Assembly: GCA_004297495.1 (NCBI GenBank) | Contig: SCTL01000460.1 | Span: 1 to 9,681, forward strand | Length of the DNA stretch: 9,681 nucleotides | Reading direction: 5' to 3' | Source: Verrucomicrobiota bacterium | Lineage (GTDB): Bacteria > Verrucomicrobiota > Verrucomicrobiia > Limisphaerales > JADLHS01 | Shown here: positions 1 through 4,863 of the stretch, piece by piece | Position numbering within the stretch: the stretch's first letter is position 1 | How the letters are laid out: every line of letters begins with the position of its first letter | Program-made: the position numbers and the translations under genes | The notes under the pieces: model-generated | What the model was told of the DNA's origin: nothing | What the model saw: only the letters and a program-made list of their open reading frames with translations | The model's database searches: none

Positions 1-2
1 GC

Positions 3-1190
3 ATCATCCACGGCGACGTCGTATCGGTGGGCGGCGCGGCGGACGTAGCGGACGACGCCACGGTTTCCGGAAAAATTCAGCCGGTGGACTTCGGCAGCTT
101 TGGCCTGCCGAAACTGGACTGGCTCAAGCAATGGTTCGTGCAATGCGTGCTCAAGCTGCGCCCACTCGCCATCGGCCCGCACCTCGGCTGGCTGTGGGCC
201 GTGGCCGGCGTTTATTTTCTGCTCTACCTGCTCGTCGCCGTGGCGTTGCCCAAACCCGTCGCCGCGTGCGTGGATGAAATGACGCGCCGCCCGGTCACGA
301 CTTTCTTCACGGGCTTGCTCGCCAAACTTCTCGTGCCCGTGGTGATCATTGTGCTGGCGGCGACCGGCATCGGCTTGATCGTGGTTCCGTTCATCGCGGC
401 GGCGGTGTTCTTCGGCGTGCTGATCGGCAAGGCCGCGCTGTTCGAATACCTGGGCCGCTCCGTGGGCCGCATGTTCGGCGTGCAAAGCATCACGCCGCCG
501 GCGCTCGCGCTCGCCATAGGCATCGGCATCGTCACGCTGTTGTATCTGGTGCCCGTACTGGGACTGGTTGTGCTCGCCGTGCTTTCCTTGTGGGGACTGG
601 GCCTGGCCGTGACGGCGGGACTTGGTGGCATGAGAAAAGAATCGCGCCCGCCGAACGGCACACCTCCCGTCCAACCGCTCGCCGCCGCTGCGCCGGTCAC
701 GGCTGCTGCTTCAATGGGTTTCGCTGCGGACGCACCGCAAGCAACGGCTGCCGCGCCCGGTCCGCAACCCTCCGCCATTCCAGTTGCGCCGCATCCCGCC
801 ATCGCTGAAGCGCTGGCTTATCCGCGCGCGGGATTCTGGGAACGCATGGGCGCGGGATTTCTCGATCTCATCCTAGCCGGCATTCTGTGTCATCTGGCCG
901 GACCGTTTTGTCTGCTGGCGGCGCTGGCGTATTTTGCCGGCATGTGGGCGTGGAAAGGCACGACCATCGGCGGCATTGTGCTGAACTTGAAAGTCGTTCG
1001 CACGGACGGCAAGCCGATCAGCTTCGTCGTGGCGCTCGTGCGTGGACTAGCCGCCGCGTTCTCGATGATGGTGTTGTTCCTCGGCTTCTTCTGGATTGCG
1101 TGGGACAAGGAGCGTCAGGGCTGGCACGACAAGATCGCGGGCACGGTCGTCATCCGCGTGCCGCGCGGCATGTCGCTCGTGTGCCTGTGA
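3..1190 (+). CDS. RDD-domain membrane protein with bactofilin-like N-terminus, 5' partial
   Basis: The frame is open to the left edge, so the start lies outside the window; the GTG at 27 is just the first start-like codon inside. The first residues (IIHGDVVSVGGAADVADDA) have the short G-D-V/V-G-G pattern of a bactofilin-like polymer-forming beta-helix. Numbering from the GTG, hydrophobic stretches follow at about 54-75, 97-135 and 158-200, then a Pro/Ala-rich linker at 205-262. A C-terminal RDD domain covers about 265-380, with PRAGFWERMGAGFLD (R267, D280) and a closing WHDKIAGTVVIRVP. RDD domains are integral membrane modules found in putative transporters and fusions; the substrate is unknown. 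The combination suggests an inner-membrane protein with an N-terminal scaffold domain. The stop TGA lies 11 bp from the converging 3' end of the next gene. The RDD call is firm; the bactofilin-like part rests on about 20 visible residues. Confidence 0.85.
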   Translation: MIHGDVVSVGGAADVADDATVSGKIQPVDFGSFGLPKLDWLKQWFVQCVLKLRPLAIGPHLGWLWAVAGVYFLLYLLVAVALPKPVAACVDEMTRRPVTTFFTGLLAKLLVPVVIIVLAATGIGLIVVPFIAAAVFFGVLIGKAALFEYLGRSVGRMFGVQSITPPALALAIGIGIVTLLYLVPVLGLVVLAVLSLWGLGLAVTAGLGGMRKESRPPNGTPPVQPLAAAAPVTAAASMGFAADAPQATAAAPGPQPSAIPVAPHPAIAEALAYPRAGFWERMGAGFLDLILAGILCHLAGPFCLLAALAYFAGMWAWKGTTIGGIVLNLKVVRTDGKPISFVVALVRGLAAAFSMMVLFLGFFWIAWDKERQGWHDKIAGTVVIRVPRGMSLVCL

Positions 1191-1201
1191 GCGTGCCTCG
1201 C

Positions 1202-1462
1202 TTACCGTTTCAGTCCATCAATCAACTCGTTGAGCTTATCAATGACTTGTTGCAACTGCGTTTGCGTGGGCGGGTTGCTGGCGATCAGGGCGAGCGGCGC
1301 GACGGCTCCGACCGGGGCCGGGGTGTTGTCACCGACGTAATCAATCAGGTTGTTGCCGGTGACTCGGTCATCAATCTCCGCTTTCAGACTCGTCAACTGA
1401 CTGCGCAACTCCGCGCTGCTGATGGGCGAGTTGTTCGCCGGCTTGGTGGGATCGAAGGGCAT
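1202..1462 (-). CDS. Small conserved hypothetical protein (MPFDPTKP type)
   Basis: This 86-residue protein begins MPFDPTKPANNSPISSAELRSQL. It has no signal peptide or membrane segment. It is acidic and polar, with likely helices at 16-33 and 67-85 (QTQLQQVIDKLNELIDGLKR) around a Pro/Ala-rich middle. From memory, small proteins with this opening recur in Verrucomicrobiota next to proteins of the kind encoded just upstream; no function is known to me. The two helices could mediate assembly, for instance of a phage-tail-like or surface structure, but that is a guess. No Shine-Dalgarno is visible before the ATG at 1462. The gene lies 67 bp downstream of the fibronectin-III-like gene on the same strand, with an inverted repeat between them, and may share its transcript. 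Confidence 0.7.
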   Translation of the reverse strand: MPFDPTKPANNSPISSAELRSQLTSLKAEIDDRVTGNNLIDYVGDNTPAPVGAVAPLALIASNPPTQTQLQQVIDKLNELIDGLKR

Positions 1463-1470
1463 AATTCAAA

Positions 1471-1528
1471 GTGCGGAGTTCGGAATGCGGAATCACTCCG
1501 CACTCCGCACTCCACGTTCCGCGTTCGG
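1471..1528. repeat. Intergenic GCGGAGT/GCGGAAT inverted repeat
   Basis: This short region is built from variants of GTGCGGAGT and its complement. GTGCGGAGT (1471-1479) pairs perfectly with ACTCCGCAC (1495-1503), and a second ACTCCGCAC follows directly at 1502-1510. A further CGGAATGCGG (1481-1490) is near-complementary to CCGCGTTCGG-like sequence at about 1519-1528. It fills almost the whole gap between the two minus-strand genes and could fold in their transcript. The alternating pattern resembles the low-complexity intergenic repeats I associate with Verrucomicrobiota genomes; that link is from memory. No T-tract follows, so it is not a standard terminator. Confidence 0.6.
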
Positions 1529-1529
1529 T

Positions 1530-2237
1530 TCACGGCGCCATCTTCACGGATTCATCGCTCCACGGGCCTTGGCCCGCCGCGCCGATGGCCGCCACGCGAA
1601 ACACGCAGATCGCGCCCGGCGTGCAACCCGTGATGGTGGCGCTGGATTTTGGCGACACCGCCTTTTGCGACCACACGCGCGGTGACACATTCTCACTGTG
1701 CTGAATGATGTAACTCTTCGCGCCGCGCACGCGGCTCCACGTCAGATCCATCTCGCCCTCCATGTCACCCATCGTCGCGAGGAAGTCTATCGGTGCGGGC
1801 ATCGGGCCGATGGGCGCCGCCGCGTCGCGTACCGGCAGGTTGGACGAAAGGATTTTCGCCTCGATGCCGCCACTGGTCATGTCCACGTAACTGCCGCGAT
1901 CCGTCAGGCCGCGTTCGAGCGCCGACCGCTTGACGTCCTTGGTGCTGGTCTTTTGTTTCGAGGTTTCCGCCGCCAGAGCGGCGGCATCCAGTGCCGCCTC
2001 GAACTCATCGTGCAATGCCTGAAACGCAATCACGGTGGGGGCGGGCGTGGTGAAGTTGCTGTTGCCCGTCATCGCCGCGATGTGCTGCTGGCTGAACGTG
2101 AGCAATTCGCTGTCGGACTTGTCCTGCAGCTTGAGTTTTACTTTGGCCATAGTTTTTCTCCTTAGGGGCGGAGCGGGCGGTGACTCATCGTACAACACAC
2201 CAGAATCATAAGTGACACCGGAATCGTAGAGAGCCAT
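1530..2237 (-). CDS. Fibronectin-III-like protein with DSGV-repeat leader
   Basis: The 235-residue frame opens with MALYDSGVTYDSGVLYDE, a tandem DSGVxYD repeat. After a Pro-rich stretch (19-24) and LRRKT comes a second start, MAKVKLKLQDKSD, at residue 30 (base 2150), preceded by a strong AAGGAG. Residues 41-115 are mostly helical and alanine-rich. Residues about 147-235 look like one fibronectin type III domain (PAPIDFLATMGDMEGEMDLTWSRV, then SYIIQHS, VFRVAAIG and GPWSDE). The two leader repeats use different synonymous codons (TCC/TCT, GTC/GTG, TAT/TAC), which argues that the leader is translated. There is no signal peptide. Function is unknown; a structural or binding role, perhaps phage-tail-like, is conjecture. 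The start could be 2237 (235 aa) or 2150 (206 aa); I give the longer frame. The small gene downstream is probably its partner. Confidence 0.75.
   Translation of the reverse strand: MALYDSGVTYDSGVLYDESPPAPPLRRKTMAKVKLKLQDKSDSELLTFSQQHIAAMTGNSNFTTPAPTVIAFQALHDEFEAALDAAALAAETSKQKTSTKDVKRSALERGLTDRGSYVDMTSGGIEAKILSSNLPVRDAAAPIGPMPAPIDFLATMGDMEGEMDLTWSRVRGAKSYIIQHSENVSPRVWSQKAVSPKSSATITGCTPGAICVFRVAAIGAAGQGPWSDESVKMAP
2158..2163 (-). promoter_or_regulatory. Internal Shine-Dalgarno for the 2150 start
   Basis: AAGGAG on the minus strand lies 7 nt before ATG at 2150-2148, ideal spacing, whereas the upstream ATG at 2237 has only a weak AGCAGG. It overlaps the codons for LRR of the longer product, so leader and main body may be translated as two starts in one frame. 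Confidence 0.6.
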
Positions 2238-2265
2238 GCCTGCTATTTGTTATTTGGTTTTAGTT

Positions 2266-2290
2266 CCGTGCGCGCAACATGCGCGTACGG
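2266..2290. other. Strong hairpin upstream of the DSGV/FnIII gene
   Basis: CCGTGCGCGCA (2266-2276) and TGCGCGTACGG (2280-2290) form an 11-bp stem with a single G-T pair and a 3-nt loop. The stem lies 29 bp upstream of the minus-strand ATG at 2237, so it falls in that gene's promoter or 5' leader. No T-run follows on either strand, so it is unlikely to be an intrinsic terminator. It could be a protein-binding dyad or a leader structure; the sequence does not decide. Confidence 0.55.
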
Positions 2291-2344
2291 TTACGACCTG
2301 CCTTGGTACGAATGGAACGACTCCTGACAACTTACGAATGGGAA

Positions 2345-2846
2345 CTTAATTCCTCAAACAGCGGGGGAACGCGTGCACTTTGAAACCACTTGCGTTCGGT
2401 GCCAATAAAAATCTGTTCAAAAAATCATTTTCTTTGCTCAGACCGAAATCTTGTGTGCACAGAAAAGTTTTTCGGCTGCCCGGGAAACAGTTTTGTGAAC
2501 TCAGGAACGAATCCCGGATGCTCAGCGGAATTATTTATATGCTCAAGTGCATGGGAACTGTCGTCACAAAAACAATTCCTGTGATCACGGAAACAATTCC
2601 TGTGCTCAGGAGATGAGTTTGTATGCGCAGGAAACCTTGTCATGTGTTCAGGAAGACATTTCCTGTGCACAGGAAATCAACTTGTCTGCACAGGAAATGG
2701 TTTTCTGAGTCAGGAAGGAAACAAATGTGTTCAGGAAATCCTTTTCTGTGCTCAGGAAATAACCTCCTGAGTCAACAAAACCATTTCCTGAGTCAAAGAA
2801 ACAGGGCTATAACCTCAAAAACAGCCGTTTTTAGTCAAAAACACGA
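2345..2846. repeat. Degenerate 21-bp palindromic tandem array, about 24 units
   Basis: Units are centred on a core resembling TTCCTGTGCTCAGGAAA plus 4 variable bases. The CA (or its substituted equivalent) of the core falls at 2355, 2376, 2397, 2418, 2439, 2460, 2481, 2502, 2523, 2544, 2565, 2586, 2607, 2628, 2649, 2670 and 2691, sixteen successive steps of exactly 21 bp. It continues at 2711, 2732, 2753, 2773, 2794, 2816 and 2836 (steps 20-22). The best copies lie between 2576 and 2790; the leftmost are recognisable mainly by phase. The unit at 2658-2677 is a perfect 20-bp palindrome. There are no unique spacers, so it is not CRISPR. The stretch is AT-richer than its flanks. Frames of up to about 80 codons on both strands show heptad-like repeats, but these follow from 21 being 3 x 7 and are broken by 1-bp length changes and stops. 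Confidence 0.85.
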
Positions 2847-2884
2847 GAAATCCATGATTTGGAAGTAGTGACTGTTCAACCGCC

Positions 2885-3103
2885 TCACCGAACCGGCAGG
2901 ATTTCCCACTGGCGGCATTGGGGGCAGAAGAGGACGACCCTGAGTTCGCCCGATTCGTCATCAAACTCCGAGACGAACCGCAGGCGATACGACCGGCACT
3001 TCAAACACCGCACCTCGAATTGGCGGAACGGGCTGTCGGACGGGGTTTGGGGCGGCTGACGTGCCGCGCCTGCCTGTGTCCCGAAGTCGGACGAAGGCGG
3101 GAG
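2885..3103 (-). CDS. Small zinc-ribbon protein, start unresolved (possibly 5'-damaged)
   Basis: Minus-strand reading gives ...SPFRQFEVRCLKCRSYRLR, then FVSEFDDESGELRVVLF and CPQCRQWEILPVR before TGA at 2887-2885. Two CxxC pairs (CLKC and CPQC) 24 residues apart, around an acidic turn, make a classic zinc ribbon. It resembles small Verrucomicrobiota zinc-ribbon proteins of about 55-60 residues that begin a few residues before SPFRxFEVRC; this is from memory. The frame is open only from 3103 (stop at 3106-3104) and contains no ATG, GTG or TTG before the domain. The upstream part carries a short direct repeat (3086-3118) that may have replaced the original start. It could be a decayed gene, or one using a rare start codon. 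It lies between the endonuclease gene and the 21-bp array, on the same strand as both neighbours. Confidence 0.5.
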   Translation of the reverse strand, partial: LPPSSDFGTQAGAARQPPQTPSDSPFRQFEVRCLKCRSYRLRFVSEFDDESGELRVVLFCPQCRQWEILPVR

Positions 3104-3118
3104 TCAGACGCAGGCGGG
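3086..3118. repeat. Adjacent 16-bp direct repeat
   Basis: GTCGGACGAAGGCGGG (3086-3101) is followed after 1 bp by GTCAGACGCAGGCGGG (3103-3118), 14 of 16 identical. The second copy runs into GGCGGG-TAATCTT-CCCGCC (3113-3131), a 6-bp stem, and beyond that CGCATGAA (3131-3138) is repeated inverted as TTCATGCG (3158-3165). The cluster lies where the zinc-ribbon gene should begin. Confidence 0.55.
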
Positions 3119-3207
3119 TAATCTTCCCGCCGCATGAACGCACGCACTGAGGATGTCTTCATGCGCGCAGACTGACAGCAGGGGTGGGACAAAGGCGGGG
3201 GGAGCGC

Positions 3208-3945
3208 TTAGGAAGGAATAGAAGAATTAAACCGAACCAGTTTCTCCCAGTGAATACCGCCATCAGGCAGGCAGAAATCTTTGGCGAATTCCGCGGAAAA
3301 ACGTGTGATGACTTTCCCATACTCAATGAGGAATTCTTCGTTGCGATCCTTTGCGCGGTGTCCCAAAGGTTCAATGATGGTAGTGTAAAATTCGTCGTCT
3401 CCAGATATAAAGCTCCAGAAGCTCTGCCCGCACTTCTTCACGTAATCAGTCTTATTCTCAGTTTTTTCCTGACCGTAACAACAGCCGTTCACTGCGACGA
3501 TGTTGCGGGCAGATGTGTTTGTGCCAAGGATGCGTTTGGCTTTGGCAAAGTTCTGCTGCATTTTCTTGATCTGCCCGCTGTTGCCCCAATTAGGTCCCGA
3601 CTTGATTGAAACGATGAAATAAATCCCATCGCGCTCGAACTCCAAGTCTATGCCTTCCGCTCCTGATTTTTTTCCTGCGAATGCGTGCCCGCAAACAAAA
3701 ACGGCAAGTCCTTCCAAGAAGCTGCCGAAAATTGTCTCTTCTTGCGAGGACAGGTGAGCATCCAGAACTAGCTTCACCAGTTCCGGAGCGCTGGTCACAA
3801 ATTTGGCTTTGAACAAATACGGGTTCTTGCGCCGAAGCACCTTTTGCAACTTTAGTGCAGAGAGATTCTCCAATCGCTTACGATGGAATTCGGGAATGTG
3901 CTGCTCGATGTAATCAGTGATTTTTGGAACCGTTACGGCGGGCAT
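3208..3945 (-). CDS. Type II restriction endonuclease (PmeII-like family)
   Basis: This 245-residue protein would cut unmodified DNA at the site protected by the methyltransferase encoded just upstream. Family-like blocks are RRKNPYLFKAK (38-48), AHLSSQEETIFGSFLEGLA (63-81), SGAEGIDLEFERDGIYFIVS (94-113) with IKSGPNWGNSGQ, and IIEPLGHRAKDRNEEF (190-205). EGID (97-100) followed by S-I-K (113-115) fits a PD-(D/E)xK nuclease core with D100 and K115; the usual acidic residue before xK is Ser here. I recognise the family as one annotated PmeII-like, from memory, and cannot predict the target sequence. A longer in-frame start at 4167 is rejected because it would lie inside the methyltransferase; ATG at 3945 has AGGGAGG 5 nt upstream. 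The start overlaps the methyltransferase 3' end by 32 bp, suggesting coupled translation. Base composition looks AT-richer than the surrounding genes, consistent with transfer. Confidence 0.85.
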   Translation of the reverse strand: MPAVTVPKITDYIEQHIPEFHRKRLENLSALKLQKVLRRKNPYLFKAKFVTSAPELVKLVLDAHLSSQEETIFGSFLEGLAVFVCGHAFAGKKSGAEGIDLEFERDGIYFIVSIKSGPNWGNSGQIKKMQQNFAKAKRILGTNTSARNIVAVNGCCYGQEKTENKTDYVKKCGQSFWSFISGDDEFYTTIIEPLGHRAKDRNEEFLIEYGKVITRFSAEFAKDFCLPDGGIHWEKLVRFNSSIPS

Positions 3946-4786
3946 TTCGTCCTCCCTTTTCAAATAATTGATAATCGCCGACAGCAATGTCTTCTTTCGC
4001 CAAACCACAATACTCAGCGAGGATTTCGATGCCAACGGAGTTGCGCCGCATCCTTTGTGCAACTGCGCATGTTGTTCCTGAACCAACGAAGGGATCGAGC
4101 ACCGTATCACCTTCATCAGTGAAAAGCTTGATGAACCATTCCGGCAACGCTTCGGGAAAAGCAGCACTGTGCTCCTTGTTGCTACATTCCGTGGCTAGAT
4201 GGAGGACGTTCGTCGGATAAGCTTTTTCGCGACCAACCCAATTGGCAATGTTCTTTCCAAACCCGCTTCGCACTTGGGAATCGAACCGCACCACATCGTT
4301 CTTTCCGAGACTCTTCAACCGGGCGTTAGCCCAATCGCCCATCGGCACCATGACGGCTTTCTGATTCATTTTGAAGTGGCGCGTCTTGTTGAATTGTAGG
4401 CACCGCTCCCATGCGTCTCGAAAACGATTCGGCCACTTGCCTGGGTAGCAATTCTTTTTATGCCAGATGAATTCCTCCGTCCAAAGCCAGCCTTGTTTGC
4501 GAAGCGCTAGAATCAGTTCAAGAACAAACGTGTGACGCTCTCCATTCTCTGCTTTTTCCTTGATGTTAAGGATGAATGTTCCCGTTGGCTTGAGAACGCG
4601 GAGGAATTGTTCGCTGCGAGGCAGAAACCATTCCACATATTTATCAGGCGCCATGCCGCCGTAAGTGTTTTTTCTTTTGTCTGCGTAAGGAGGGGACGTG
4701 ACGATTAGATCAAACATATTGTCGGAGTATTCCGACAAGACATTCACACAATCGCCATGAATAATTTCCGCTTTAATTTCTCGCAT
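3914..4786 (-). CDS. Class beta DNA methyltransferase (N4-cytosine or N6-adenine)
   Basis: This 290-residue S-adenosylmethionine-dependent enzyme would methylate an exocyclic amino group in the recognition site of the endonuclease encoded next to it. The catalytic motif IV TSPPY is at 30-34 and the SAM-binding motif I DPFVGSGTT at 231-239; catalytic-before-SAM order defines class beta. TSPPY is most often seen in N4-cytosine enzymes, but this does not exclude N6-adenine. Other family-like blocks are GGMAPDKYVEWF (43-54), LKPTGTFILNIKEK (65-78) and AFPEALPEWFIKLFTDEGD (209-227). The length is normal for a complete enzyme. ATG at 4786 has a poor ribosome site; TATAAA at 4812-4807 on the minus strand is a possible -10 box without a clear -35. 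The methyltransferase precedes the endonuclease in the operon, so protection would be made first. No controller protein gene is visible. Confidence 0.93.
   Translation of the reverse strand: MREIKAEIIHGDCVNVLSEYSDNMFDLIVTSPPYADKRKNTYGGMAPDKYVEWFLPRSEQFLRVLKPTGTFILNIKEKAENGERHTFVLELILALRKQGWLWTEEFIWHKKNCYPGKWPNRFRDAWERCLQFNKTRHFKMNQKAVMVPMGDWANARLKSLGKNDVVRFDSQVRSGFGKNIANWVGREKAYPTNVLHLATECSNKEHSAAFPEALPEWFIKLFTDEGDTVLDPFVGSGTTCAVAQRMRRNSVGIEILAEYCGLAKEDIAVGDYQLFEKGGRNARRNGSKNH
3951..3957 (-). promoter_or_regulatory. Shine-Dalgarno fixing the endonuclease start
   Basis: AGGGAGG on the minus strand, 5 nt before ATG at 3945-3943 and inside the end of the methyltransferase gene. It selects the 245-aa product over longer in-frame readings. 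Confidence 0.75.
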
Positions 4787-4863
4787 CTCAGCGCAGTATG
4801 GATCGTTTTATATTTTGCTCAAGTTGGAAGCGTCTCGATGGGAATGCTGCCAACCGCCAATGA

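Noticed and set aside
2345..2846. CRISPR array
   Set aside because: Repeats are directly adjacent, with only about 4 variable bases and no unique 25-40 bp spacers, and no cas genes are present.
2425..2868. Heptapeptide-repeat proteins on either strand (PEHRNCF-like on minus, VHRKSTC-like on plus)
   Set aside because: Heptads appear automatically because the unit is 21 bp; frames are broken by stops and 20/22-bp units, both strands look equally 'coding', and no start site is convincing.
3131..3165. CGCATGAA...TTCATGCG inverted repeat as an operator or terminator
   Set aside because: The arms are only 8 bp with a 19-nt centre and no T-run; it may be chance within a repeat-rich patch.
2961..3192. 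60-aa and 63-aa minus-strand frames over the zinc-ribbon gene
   Set aside because: They are in other frames than the CxxC-bearing one and read as low-quality Arg/Pro-rich sequence; a frameshift would be needed to join them to the domain.
3208..4167. 319-aa form of the endonuclease starting at 4167
   Set aside because: Its first 74 residues would overlap the methyltransferase in another frame and have no family character; ATG at 3945 has a strong ribosome site.
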